NCBI RefSeq assembly: GCF_001419745.1
Contig: NZ_LIRJ01000117.1
Coordinates: 1-34,272 of the forward strand
Reading direction: 5' to 3'
DNA from: Streptomyces silaceus
GTDB lineage: Bacteria; Actinomycetota; Actinomycetes; Streptomycetales; Streptomycetaceae
DNA: 34,272 bases
In this document: positions 1 to 9,152 of the stretch, one piece after another
Numbering within the stretch: position 1 is the first letter of the stretch
Layout: each line of letters starts with the position of its first letter
Made by a program: the position numbers and the translations under genes
The notes under the pieces: generated by a model
Told to the model about the DNA's origin: nothing
What the model saw: the letters and a program-made list of their open reading frames with translations, nothing else
Databases searched by the model: none

Positions 1-38
1 CGCCGTGGCGCCACGGCGGTCCCGGCGTCAGCGCCGGG
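1..38 (-). terminator. Tandem dyads after the leftward peptide-transport operon
   Basis: Bases 1-18 form a perfect 18-bp palindrome (CGCCGTGGC and its complement), and bases 21-38 form a second hairpin with 7-bp arms and a TCAG loop. Both lie within 44 bases downstream of the stop codon of the last leftward gene. No U-tract is visible, which is usual for high-GC actinobacterial terminators. The first palindrome starts at the window edge, so its true extent cannot be judged. Confidence 0.55.
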
Positions 39-44
39 CGGCGG

Positions 45-1085
<1,041 letters not shown>

Positions 1086-1111
1086 GGTCGTGAAATCCCG
1101 TCTCTTGTACG

Positions 1112-2137
1112 TCAGTCGGTCCGCGAGCCCGCGAAGTCCGCGAAGAATTCGGTCCGTTGCGCCGCCGTGAGGTGGCAGGCGGCCCCCCGGCCCTCGGCCA
1201 GTTCGAGCAGCGGCTGCTCGCCCGAGCAGCGCCCGTCCCCGACCTGCTCGGTGAACGCGCAGCGCGGGTGGAAGCGGCAGCCGGTCGGCGGGTTGAGCAG
1301 GCTCGGCGGCGTGCCCGGGATCGGCGAGAGCGGCACGTCCACCGGACCGTCCAGCGACGGCATCGAGCCCAGCAGGCCCCAGGTGTAGGGGTGCTGCGGC
1401 GCGCGCAGCACCTCCTTCTTCGTGCCGCGCTCCACGCACCGGCCGCCGTACATCACCAGGACGTCGTCCGCGATGTCGGCGATGACGCCGAGGTCGTGGG
1501 TGATGAAGATGATCGACGTGCCGAACTCCTGCTGGAGGTCCTTCAGGAGGTCCATGATCTGCGCCTGGACGGTCACGTCGAGCGCGGTCGTCGGCTCGTC
1601 CGCGATCAGCAGCGACGGGTTGCAGACCAGCGACATCGCGATCATCGCGCGCTGGCGCATACCGCCGGAGAACTGGTGCGGGTAGTCGTCCACGCGCAGG
1701 TCGGGCTGCGGGATGCCGACCTTCGTCAGCATCTCGACGGCCCGCGCCCGCGCCTCCTTCTTGGAGGCGCCGGTGTGCTTGCGGTACGTCTCGCCGATCT
1801 GCCGGCCGATGGTGTGGTACGGCGACAGCGAGGCCAGCGCGTCCTGGAAGATCATCGCCATCTTGTTGCCGCGCAGCCGCTCCAGCTCCCGCTCGGTGGC
1901 GGTGAGGAGCTCCTGGCCGTCCAGCAGGATCTCGCCGTCGATGGCGGTGCTGTCCTTGTGGTGCAGGCCCAGGATGGCGAGGTTGGTGACCGACTTGCCG
2001 GAGCCGGACTCGCCGACGATGCCGAGGGTCTTGCCCTTCTCCAGGTCGAAGTCGAGCCCGTCGACGGCCTTGACGACGCCGTCCTCGGTGGAGAAGTGGA
2101 CGCGCAGGTCGCGTACGGAGAGGAAGGGGGTGCTCAT
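1112..2137 (-). CDS. bldKD: Oligopeptide ABC transporter ATPase (BldKD/DppD type)
   Basis: This is the partner ATPase of the leftward importer, 341 residues. It shows Walker [10 protein letters not shown] at about residues 42-50, Q-loop IFQDAL, signature [10 protein letters not shown], Walker [13 protein letters not shown] and the switch motif ITHD. The SGSGKSV/GGMRQR pair is typical of the DppD/OppD branch, whereas the next gene has the DppF/OppF versions, so the two probably form a heterodimer. The C-terminal extension again has spaced cysteines (GCRFHPRC, RC, ACHL). The ATG at 2137 follows GGGAGCC and lies 13 bases after the upstream permease stop. The symbol is assigned by operon order. 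Confidence 0.9.
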   Translation of the reverse strand: MSTPFLSVRDLRVHFSTEDGVVKAVDGLDFDLEKGKTLGIVGESGSGKSVTNLAILGLHHKDSTAIDGEILLDGQELLTATERELERLRGNKMAMIFQDALASLSPYHTIGRQIGETYRKHTGASKKEARARAVEMLTKVGIPQPDLRVDDYPHQFSGGMRQRAMIAMSLVCNPSLLIADEPTTALDVTVQAQIMDLLKDLQQEFGTSIIFITHDLGVIADIADDVLVMYGGRCVERGTKKEVLRAPQHPYTWGLLGSMPSLDGPVDVPLSPIPGTPPSLLNPPTGCRFHPRCAFTEQVGDGRCSGEQPLLELAEGRGAACHLTAAQRTEFFADFAGSRTD

Positions 2138-2150
2138 GGTTTCCGGCTCC

Positions 2151-3131
2151 CTAGGCGAGGCGCACGCGCGGGTCGATGAGGGCGTACACCGCGTCGACGA
2201 TGATGTTGAAGACGACGATCGCGGTGGCGGCGACCAGGACGACGCCGAGCAGCATCGGCAGGTCGCTCGTGTTGACCGCACGGACCGAGAGGTCGCCGAT
2301 GCCGTGCAGCGCGAAGGTCTTCTCGGTGATGATCGCGCCGCCGAGCAGCACACCCAGGTCGAGACCGAAGATGGTGATGATCGGCCCCATCGCGCCCCGC
2401 CAGGCGAAGCGGAAGAAGACCGAGCGGCTGGAGAGGCCCTTGGCGCGCGCCGTGCGGACGAAGTCCTCGCTGAGCGTCTCGACCATCTGGGAGCGCGTCA
2501 TGCGGGTGTAGTTCGCCGTGAAGATCAGGGAGAGCACGAGCCAGGGGATCAGCAGACCCGAGAACCAGTCGCCGGGGTTCTCGGTGATCGGCGTGTACTG
2601 CGGCCGGTCCATCCACTGCAGCTGGTTGACGAAGAGGTAGACGGCGAAGACGCCGACGACGTAGATCTGCAGCGAGGACGCGATGAGCGAGGCGGACGAG
2701 GCGATCTTGTCGACGGCCTTGCCCTGCTTGACGGCGGCCAGCATGCCGGCGCCCACACCGAAGACGACGAAGACGGCCGCGGCACCCAGCGACAGCGAGA
2801 CGGTGGTCGGGAAGCGGTCCAGGATCGTGCCGAGGACCGGCTCGCGGTTGCGGAAGGAGTAACCCAGGCAGGGCGCCGGACAGTTGCCGTAACTGGCGTA
2901 GTCACGGCCCACGAACAGGCCCTCGAACCAGTGCCAGTACTGCACCGGAAGCGGATCGGCGATCCCCAGGTTGTGCCGCACCAGGTCCAGCGTCTCCGGG
3001 GAGCAGACCTTGCCGCAGGCCAGCCGGGCGGGGTCGCGCGGGGCGGCGTAGAAGAGGACGAAGACGAGAACGCTGATGATCAGCAGGATCACCGCGCCAC
3101 CGGCGATGCGGCGAAGGAGGAAGCGGAGCAT
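2151..3131 (-). CDS. bldKC: Oligopeptide ABC transporter permease (BldKC, DppB type)
   Basis: This inner-membrane permease subunit has 326 residues. It begins MLRFLLRRIAGG, the usual start of DppB/OppB-type subunits, followed by a first membrane helix at about 9-30. A periplasmic-side segment of roughly 85 residues contains cysteines (LACGKVC, GNCPAPC). The core of about five helices includes the coupling motif region EDFVRTARAKGLS, which docks on the ATPase. The start at 3131 is preceded by AGGAAA. It is separated from the binding-protein gene upstream by an 88-bp gap containing a strong hairpin, and from the ATPase gene downstream by 13 bases. Function from family is secure; the bld symbol rests on operon order. 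Confidence 0.9.
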   Translation of the reverse strand: MLRFLLRRIAGGAVILLIISVLVFVLFYAAPRDPARLACGKVCSPETLDLVRHNLGIADPLPVQYWHWFEGLFVGRDYASYGNCPAPCLGYSFRNREPVLGTILDRFPTTVSLSLGAAAVFVVFGVGAGMLAAVKQGKAVDKIASSASLIASSLQIYVVGVFAVYLFVNQLQWMDRPQYTPITENPGDWFSGLLIPWLVLSLIFTANYTRMTRSQMVETLSEDFVRTARAKGLSSRSVFFRFAWRGAMGPIITIFGLDLGVLLGGAIITEKTFALHGIGDLSVRAVNTSDLPMLLGVVLVAATAIVVFNIIVDAVYALIDPRVRLA

Positions 3132-3171
3132 GGCAGTTGGGTTTCCTGACGGATGCCGTGGGTGAGGAGGG

Positions 3172-3205
3172 GGCGGGGCGGTCCCGGTCGAGGAACCGCC
3201 CCGCC
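3172..3205 (-). terminator. Intercistronic hairpin after the binding-protein gene
   Basis: The arms GGCGGGGCGGT and ACCGCCCCGCC (11 bp) enclose a 12-base loop, in the gap between the lipoprotein gene (ends 3220) and the next permease (starts 3131). In this position it more likely causes partial termination or protects the upstream mRNA end than fully stops transcription, giving more binding protein than permease. This role is inferred from position and symmetry. Confidence 0.6.
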
Positions 3206-3219
3206 TCAAGGGCCGGTCG

Positions 3220-5007
3220 TCAGGCCTTGACGTACGTCTTGTAGATCAGCGTCGCCGCGAACTGCGGGTCGTGCTGGGCGCCACCGACCTTGGAGCCGTG
3301 CAGGTAGAAGCGGCGCTGGTAGGTCTCCGGGATGATCGGCACGACCTCGGTCATGATCTTCTTGTCGAGCTCGGCCCAGGCCTTGCCCGCTTCCTTCACG
3401 TCCGAGATGACCGCGTTCTTCTTGATCGCCTCGTTGATCCAGGGGATGTCGGTCTGCGAGATGTTGTTCTGGCCGTCACCGATCGCGTCGCCGTCGAAGA
3501 GCGGCTGGATCAGCGTGTAGGCGGTCGGCCAGTCCGGGGACCAGCCGAACCACATGACGTCGAACTTGTTGTCGATGCGCTGCGCCTGGTCGTAGTAGTC
3601 CGTCGAGTTGAGCGGCTTGATGACCGGGTCGAAGCCCGCGGCCTTCAGCGCGTTCTCGATGACGACCTTGGTCTTGTCGTACGTGGGGCGCTGCGGGAAG
3701 GCGTAGACGATCTTCTGGCCGAGCTTGCCGGCCTTCTTCAGGATCGCCTTGGCGGCCGCCGGGTCGCCCTGCGGCTTCTTCAGCTTGCCGAAGACGTCGA
3801 ACTTCTCGCGGCCGATGATGTCGGGGCTGAGGATCGTCGTCGCGAGGTCACCCGCGGACTCGCCGCCGTAGATCCGGCGGATCTGCTCCAGCGGCCACGC
3901 GACGTTGAGGGCCTTGCGGACCTCGACGTCGGTGATGCGCTTGGTGTTGATGGCGTAGTAGTACGTGCCCGAGGACAGGCCGTTGAAGGTGCGCGCCTTG
4001 AGCTTCGGGTCGCTGAGGACCTTCTGCATGCGCTCGGCCGGGATGTTCTCGTAGATGGCGATCATCTGCTGGTCCTTGCCCTGGTCCGAGATGAATCGGT
4101 CGCAGGAGTCAAGGCCCGTGGGGCCGAACTCGAACTCGAAGCTGTCCGGGTAGGCGGTGCGGATCGGGTCCGTCTTCGGGTCCCAGTGCTTGTTGCGCGT
4201 CAGCGTCATCGACTTGTCGATGGAGCGGTTCTTGACGATGTAGGGGCCGCAGGAGAACGGCGCCTTGTCGTACTTCTCCTTGGTGTCGTGCTTCACCGGA
4301 GTGGCGGCGTACGAGTGCATCGCCAGCGTGAAGTTGAAGTCCGGGCGGGCTTCCTTCAGCTTGAAGGTGATCGTCTTCTTCGCCTTGTCGATGACGATCG
4401 AGTCCAGGTGGTCGCCGCCGTACGGGCCCTTGTAGCCCTCACGCCACTTGGAGCCCTTGCCGGTCAGCGCCATCTGGACGTACGCGGCGCCCTCGGTGAT
4501 GAACGGGGCCCAGGCACGCTCGAAGCCGTGCCGGACGTCCTCGACGGTGAGCTCGCTGCCGTCCTGCCACTTCAGACCGTCCTTCAGCGTGAAGGTCCAG
4601 GTCTTGTTGTCCTTGGACGCCTTGCCGACGTCGGTGGCGAGGTCGCCGACCAGGGTCATCTTGCCCTTGTCGTCGATGTAGTAGCCGGTGAGGGTGCGCG
4701 CGTAGAGGTTGGCGACCGAGGAGTTGTACGCGAAGTAGATGCGCTGCGGGTCCATGTGCGACACGTCGTCCTCGGCGACGCCGTAGATGGTGCCGCCCTT
4801 CTTCGCGCCCGCGACCTCGGGGGCGGGACCCTTCGAGTCCTCCGCCGTGCCGATGTTGACGCTGGCGCCCGTGTACTCCGTGGCGCCGCCATGATTGCCG
4901 CCGCCCTCGCCGCCACCGGAGCCGCCGCTGCTGCACGCGGACAGGACCATCGAGCCGCCGGCCGCGACCGATGTGGCGATGACGAAGTTTCTGCGGGAGA
5001 GAGACAT
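3220..5007 (-). CDS. bldKB: Oligopeptide-binding lipoprotein (BldKB type, SBP family 5)
   Basis: This is the extracellular substrate-binding component of the leftward importer, 595 residues. The N-terminus combines a twin-arginine motif (SRRNFV, residues 4-9), a hydrophobic stretch, and a lipobox LSAC with lipidated Cys25, so it is probably a Tat-exported lipoprotein. A Gly/Ser linker follows, then a family 5 solute-binding fold with a typical early segment (LKDGLKWQDGSELTVEDV) and a late WFGWSPDWP segment. I chose ATG 5007 because the Tat signal starts there; the longer frame to 5061 adds only a non-conserved tail. BldKB of S. coelicolor is of similar length, about 600 residues by my memory. 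The lipoprotein being second, after a permease, is the feature that points to bldK rather than dpp or opp. Confidence 0.9.
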   Translation of the reverse strand: MSLSRRNFVIATSVAAGGSMVLSACSSGGSGGGEGGGNHGGATEYTGASVNIGTAEDSKGPAPEVAGAKKGGTIYGVAEDDVSHMDPQRIYFAYNSSVANLYARTLTGYYIDDKGKMTLVGDLATDVGKASKDNKTWTFTLKDGLKWQDGSELTVEDVRHGFERAWAPFITEGAAYVQMALTGKGSKWREGYKGPYGGDHLDSIVIDKAKKTITFKLKEARPDFNFTLAMHSYAATPVKHDTKEKYDKAPFSCGPYIVKNRSIDKSMTLTRNKHWDPKTDPIRTAYPDSFEFEFGPTGLDSCDRFISDQGKDQQMIAIYENIPAERMQKVLSDPKLKARTFNGLSSGTYYYAINTKRITDVEVRKALNVAWPLEQIRRIYGGESAGDLATTILSPDIIGREKFDVFGKLKKPQGDPAAAKAILKKAGKLGQKIVYAFPQRPTYDKTKVVIENALKAAGFDPVIKPLNSTDYYDQAQRIDNKFDVMWFGWSPDWPTAYTLIQPLFDGDAIGDGQNNISQTDIPWINEAIKKNAVISDVKEAGKAWAELDKKIMTEVVPIIPETYQRRFYLHGSKVGGAQHDPQFAATLIYKTYVKA

Positions 5008-5095
5008 GTGGCTACCAACCCTGATTGTCGAAGAAGAGGAGCGGAGAGAACGGCCCGGCACTGCCCCGTCGCGTGTGCCCGGCAGGGGGGGAGTG

Positions 5096-6121
5096 TCAGC
5101 GTTTGGTCTTCGGGTCCAGCGCGTCGCGCACCGAGTCGCCGAGGAGGTTGAAGGCGACCACGAAGATCACCATCGCGATGCCGGGGAAGGCCATGTACGT
5201 GATGTCCTGCTCGTACACCTCGGAGGCCCGCTGGATCATCACGCCCCAGTCGGGGATGGGCTCCTGAAGGCCCACGCCCAGGAAGGCGAGTCCGGCCTCG
5301 GCGGTCACGAACATCGGGAGCGCGAGCGTGGCCTGGATGAGGATCGGCGTCCACAGGTTGGGGAGCAGTTCCTTGAAGATGATCCGGGCCGGTGAGGCGC
5401 CGGTCACCTTCGCGGCCTCCACGAACTCCCGCTCGCGCAGGGCCAGCACCTCGCCGCGCAGCAGACGCGCGATGGAGGCCCAGCCGAAGGCCGTCATCAC
5501 CGCGATGAGGCTGGTGACCGTCAGCCACGTGGGCGTCTTGTCCTCCGGAGCCACGAGCACCGAGATCATCACGGGCCAGAAGGCGATGAAGAAGAGCGTC
5601 GAGGGGAAGGCCAGCAGGATGTCGATGACCCGGCCGATGAAGTAGTCGGTCTTGCCGCCGAGATAGCCGGCCGTGATGCCGACGACGATGCCGATGAGCG
5701 TCACCAGGATCGTGGTCGCCGCCGCGATCAGCAGCGAGTTGCGCATGCCGTACAGCAGGAAGGTCAGGACGTCCCGGCCGAGGCCGGGCTCGATGCCGAA
5801 CCAGAACTCGCCGTCGATGCCGCCGTTCGGCTTGAACGGATAAGCGAACTCGTTCAGGAGCGACGGGTCGTTCTGCCCGTACGTCGTGTACGGATCCTTG
5901 CCGTAGACCTTGGCGATCAGCGGCGCGCAGATGGCGATGACGAAGAAGAAGAGCACGACGCATGCGGCGATCACGCCGGACTTGTCCCGCTTGAACCGGT
6001 TCCAGGCGAGGCGCCCCGGCGAACGCCCCTTGTCGCCCTGGTCCTTGGGCGTAGTAGGCGTGCCGTCGGTCTTGTCCGTCACTTCAAGCGTGGCGGCAGC
6101 GGCGGGAGTTGGCGAGGTCAT
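5096..6121 (-). CDS. bldKA: Oligopeptide ABC transporter permease (BldKA, DppC type)
   Basis: This first gene of the leftward operon encodes a 341-residue DppC/OppC-type permease. A hydrophilic N-terminal tail of about 40 residues precedes the first helix (GVIAACVVLFFFVIAICAPL). An extracellular segment contains the FGIEPGLGRDVLT motif typical of the family, and five further helices include the EFVEAAKVTGASP coupling loop. ATG 6121 is preceded by GGAG at about 5 bases. The next gene, the lipoprotein, starts 88 bases downstream. A 404-bp spacer with candidate regulatory repeats lies upstream and is shared with the divergent transporter operon. Confidence 0.9.
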   Translation of the reverse strand: MTSPTPAAAATLEVTDKTDGTPTTPKDQGDKGRSPGRLAWNRFKRDKSGVIAACVVLFFFVIAICAPLIAKVYGKDPYTTYGQNDPSLLNEFAYPFKPNGGIDGEFWFGIEPGLGRDVLTFLLYGMRNSLLIAAATTILVTLIGIVVGITAGYLGGKTDYFIGRVIDILLAFPSTLFFIAFWPVMISVLVAPEDKTPTWLTVTSLIAVMTAFGWASIARLLRGEVLALREREFVEAAKVTGASPARIIFKELLPNLWTPILIQATLALPMFVTAEAGLAFLGVGLQEPIPDWGVMIQRASEVYEQDITYMAFPGIAMVIFVVAFNLLGDSVRDALDPKTKR

Positions 6122-6525
6122 GGCGCTCCAGGCCCGGAGGGGTCGTCAGGAATCCGCAGGACAACCAGGCACCTACGGGCTAGGCGCGACTTTCGCAAGG
6201 CGTTTCCCACGCGGTCAATGAATCGTGAGCCGCTTTGAGTCGGTCTTGGGATCCTTGGCCAGACCTTTACTCAAGCTTGGCGTTGACATTGCCTTGGCGT
6301 AATCAATGGTGATGGACAAGGCCGGGCATATGCGGGCGGTTCCGGCAATGAGTCCGATATACGGGCGCGAGTGTCTCGGAATGCGTACATCCGGATGGCC
6401 TCCTCCTCATACGGGTGGGGTAAATGTGCGGTTCATTCCTCCTGCGGCGATATTTGGCGATACGTGAGGTAGCTCACGCATCGCAGACGGTCGGAACAGC
6501 AGGAAGCACGGGACAGGAGGACTCC
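6122..6525. promoter_or_regulatory. Divergent control region between the two peptide-transport operons
   Basis: This 404-bp gene-free spacer is visibly less GC-rich than its flanks and must hold the promoters of both operons. Two direct copies of CTTGGCGT (6276-6283 and 6293-6300) lie 17 bp apart. The second begins TGGCGTAATC, one mismatch from the AdpA consensus TGGCSNGWWY as I remember it. TTGACA occurs at 6283-6288 but I see no convincing -10 at the right distance. A dyad at 6463-6478 and a good Shine-Dalgarno (AGGAGG, 6515-6520) complete the rightward side. No convincing protein-coding ORF was found here. Confidence 0.6.
6463..6478. promoter_or_regulatory. Candidate operator, CGTGAG-GTAG-CTCACG
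   Basis: A perfect 6-bp dyad around a 4-base centre lies 47 bases upstream of the rightward binding-protein start codon. Two GGCGATA direct repeats (6446-6452 and 6457-6463) sit beside it. The size and symmetry suit a dimeric repressor, but the regulator is unknown. Confidence 0.35.
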
Positions 6526-8160
6526 ATGCGTGGAGCCACGCACGCCAAGTGGGCCGCAGGTGCGGTGGCCGTCGCCCTCGCGGCGACGGCCTGTGGTGGC
6601 GGGGGGAGCAGCGGCGGCGGTGGCGGCGACGGCTCCGGCATCGTCAGCTCCTCCTGGGGCGACCCGCAGAACCCGCTGGAACCCGCCAACACCAACGAGG
6701 TCCAGGGCGGCAAGATCCTCGACATGGTCTTCCGGGGCCTGAAGCGGTACGACCCGAAGACCGGCGAGGCCAAGGACATGCTCGCCGAGTCGATCAAGAC
6801 CGAGGACGCCCAGAACTTCACGGTCGAGGTCAAGGACGGCTGGACCTTCAGCAACGGCGAGAAGGTCACCGCCAAGTCCTTCGTCGACGCCTGGAACTAC
6901 GGCGCCAACCTCAAGAACAACCAGAAGAACGCCTACTTCTTCGGCTATATCGAGGGGTACGACAAGGTCCACCCGGAGAAGGGCGACCCGAGCGCCCAGA
7001 CGCTCTCCGGGCTGAAGGTCGTCGACGAGAAGACGTTCACCGTCAAGCTCACCCAGAAGTTCTCCACCTGGCCCGACACCCTCGGCTATCCGGCCTTCGC
7101 GCCGCTGCCCAAGGCGTTCTACGACGACCACGACGGCTGGCTCAAGAAGCCCGTCGGCAACGGTCCGTACACCGTCGACTCGTACACCAAGGGCTCGAAG
7201 ATGTCCCTGCGCAAGTGGGACAAGTACCCCGGTGACGACAAGGCGCAGAACGGCGGTGTGGACATGAAGGTCTATACCGACAACAACACGGCCTACACCG
7301 ACCTGATGGCCGGCAACCTCGACCTCGTCGACGACGTGCCGGCCTCCCAGCTCAAGAACGCCAAGGCCGACCTCGGCGACCGGTACATCAACACCCCCGC
7401 CGGCATCATCCAGACCCTGGCCTTCCCCTTCTACGACAGCAAGTGGACCAAGCCGGGCATGGAGAAGGTCCGCCAGGGCCTGTCCATGGCGATCAACCGC
7501 GAGCAGATCACCGACACGATCTTCCAGAAGACGCGGACGCCCGCCACCGACTGGACCTCCCCGGTGCTCGGCGAGGACGGCGGCTACAAGTCCGGCCTCT
7601 GCGGCGACGCCTGCACGTACGACGCCGCGCAGGCCAAGAAGCTGGTCGAGGAGGGCGGCGGCATCCCCGGCGGCACCCTCAAGGTCACGTACAACGCGGA
7701 CACCGGCTCGCACAAGGAGTGGGTCGACGCCGTCTGCAACTCCATCAACAAGGCGCTCGGCAACGACAAGGCCTGCGTCGGCAACCCCGTCGGCACCTTC
7801 GCGGACTTCCGCAGCAAGGCCTCCAAGCAGGAGCTCGACGGCGTCTGGCGCTCCGGCTGGCAGATGGACTACCCGCTGATCCAGAACTTCCTGGAGCCGG
7901 TGTACTTCACCGACGCCCCGTCCAACGACGGCAAGTACTCCAGCAAGGACTTCGACAGGCTCGTGAACGAGGCCAACGCGGAGACCGACACCGCCAAGGC
8001 CGTCTCCACGTTCCAGGACGCCGAGAAGATCCTCGCCAAGGACATGGCGTCCATCCCGCTCTGGTACCAGAACGGCAGCGCCGGCTACTCCGACAAGGTC
8101 TCCGACGTCTCGCTGAACCAGTTCAGCGTGCCGGTCTACAACGAGATCAAGGTCAACTGA
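6526..8160 (+). CDS. Peptide-binding lipoprotein, SBP family 5 (second transporter)
   Basis: This is the substrate-binding subunit of the rightward peptide importer, 544 residues. The signal peptide has a short charged start (MRGATHAK), a hydrophobic AVAVALAAT core and a lipobox-like ATAC with Cys23, followed by a Gly/Ser-rich linker. It lacks a twin arginine and should be Sec-exported, unlike the divergent lipoprotein. The mature part has family 5 landmarks (VEVKDGWTFSNGEKVTA, GNGPYTVDSY, GWQMDYP). ATG 6526 is set by AGGAGG five bases upstream and by the signal peptide; the longer open frame to 6424 has no support. A 68-bp gap with a large hairpin separates it from the first permease. In S. 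coelicolor the matching cluster is, from memory, SCO5117-SCO5121. The exact peptide substrate is unknown. Confidence 0.92.
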   Translation: MRGATHAKWAAGAVAVALAATACGGGGSSGGGGGDGSGIVSSSWGDPQNPLEPANTNEVQGGKILDMVFRGLKRYDPKTGEAKDMLAESIKTEDAQNFTVEVKDGWTFSNGEKVTAKSFVDAWNYGANLKNNQKNAYFFGYIEGYDKVHPEKGDPSAQTLSGLKVVDEKTFTVKLTQKFSTWPDTLGYPAFAPLPKAFYDDHDGWLKKPVGNGPYTVDSYTKGSKMSLRKWDKYPGDDKAQNGGVDMKVYTDNNTAYTDLMAGNLDLVDDVPASQLKNAKADLGDRYINTPAGIIQTLAFPFYDSKWTKPGMEKVRQGLSMAINREQITDTIFQKTRTPATDWTSPVLGEDGGYKSGLCGDACTYDAAQAKKLVEEGGGIPGGTLKVTYNADTGSHKEWVDAVCNSINKALGNDKACVGNPVGTFADFRSKASKQELDGVWRSGWQMDYPLIQNFLEPVYFTDAPSNDGKYSSKDFDRLVNEANAETDTAKAVSTFQDAEKILAKDMASIPLWYQNGSAGYSDKVSDVSLNQFSVPVYNEIKVN

Positions 8161-8166
8161 GACGCC

Positions 8167-8210
8167 GGGAGCGGCCGCCTGCCCGCCGAGGGCGCCCGGC
8201 GGCCGCTCCC
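8167..8210 (+). terminator. Intercistronic hairpin after the second binding-protein gene
   Basis: Perfect 13-bp arms (GGGAGCGGCCGCC and its complement) surround an 18-base loop, starting six bases after the stop codon of the binding-protein gene and ending 18 bases before the permease start. Like the hairpin at 3172-3205, it probably sets a higher mRNA level for the binding protein than for the membrane and ATPase subunits. Confidence 0.65.
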
Positions 8211-8228
8211 CCTAATCCCGGAGCCCCC

Positions 8229-9152
8229 ATGGGACGTTATGTGATCCGGCGTCTGCTGCAGATGATCCCGGTCTTCTTCGGCGCCACGCTGCTGATCTTC
8301 CTGATGGTGAACGTGATGGGCGACCCCGTCGCGGGCCTGTGCGGCGACCGCCAGTGCGACCCCGCCACGGCCGCCCAGCTGAAGAAGGAGTTCGGCCTCG
8401 ATAAGCCGGTGTGGCAGCAGTACCTGACGTACATGGGCAACGTCTTCACCGGTGACTTCGGCACCGCCTTCAACGGCCAGAAGGTCACCGAGCTGATGTC
8501 GGCCGCCTTCCCGGTCACCATCCGGCTCACCATCGTCGCCATCGTCTTCGAGATCGTCATCGGCATCTCGCTCGGCGTGCTCACCGGGCTGCGCCGCGGC
8601 CGGCCGGTCGACACCGTGGTGCTGCTCCTGACGCTCGTCGTCATCTCCATCCCCACCTTCGTCACCGGCCTCGTGCTGCAGCTGCTGCTCGGCGTCAACT
8701 GGGGCGTGATCAAACCCTCCGTCTCGCCGGAGGCGCCCTTCAACGAACTGCTCGTCCCAGGACTCGTGCTCGCCTCGGTGTCCCTGGCGTACGTGACCCG
8801 CCTGACCCGCACCTCCATCGCGGAGAACCGGCGCGCCGACTACGTCCGCACCGCCGTCGCCAAGGGCCTGCCCCGGCGCCGCGTCATCACCCGGCACCTG
8901 CTGCGCAACTCGCTGATCCCCGTGGTCACCTTCATCGGCACGGACGTCGGCGCGCTGATGGGCGGCGCGATCGTCACCGAGCGGATCTTCAACATCCACG
9001 GCGTCGGCTTCCAGCTCTACCAGGGGATCCTGCGGCAGAGCACGCAGACCGTCGTCGGCTTCGTGACGGTCCTCGTCCTGGTCTTCCTGGTGGCCAACCT
9101 GATCGTCGACCTCCTGTACGCCGTACTCGACCCGAGGATCCGCTATGCCTGA
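8229..9152 (+). CDS. Peptide ABC transporter permease (DppB type)
   Basis: This 307-residue membrane subunit is of the DppB/OppB class. It starts MGRYVIRRLLQMIP with a first helix at about 9-30 (PVFFGATLLIFLMVNVM), then an extracellular segment with LCGDRQCDP and a KEFGLDKP motif. About five more helices follow, with a coupling loop ADYVRTAVAKGLPRR. The C-terminus (LLYAVLDPRIRYA) is typical of the family. ATG 8229 is the first start with homology. The 3' end overlaps the next permease gene by 8 bases, so the two are probably translationally coupled. Confidence 0.92.
   Translation: MGRYVIRRLLQMIPVFFGATLLIFLMVNVMGDPVAGLCGDRQCDPATAAQLKKEFGLDKPVWQQYLTYMGNVFTGDFGTAFNGQKVTELMSAAFPVTIRLTIVAIVFEIVIGISLGVLTGLRRGRPVDTVVLLLTLVVISIPTFVTGLVLQLLLGVNWGVIKPSVSPEAPFNELLVPGLVLASVSLAYVTRLTRTSIAENRRADYVRTAVAKGLPRRRVITRHLLRNSLIPVVTFIGTDVGALMGGAIVTERIFNIHGVGFQLYQGILRQSTQTVVGFVTVLVLVFLVANLIVDLLYAVLDPRIRYA

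Noticed and set aside
3271..5151. 626-codon plus-strand ORF
   Set aside because: It lies antisense to the binding lipoprotein gene, with biased composition and no motif. It is a high-GC shadow.
6306..6467. 53-codon plus-strand ORF in the divergent spacer
   Set aside because: It has no ribosome site and mixed codon use, and its position covers the expected promoters. It is probably chance.
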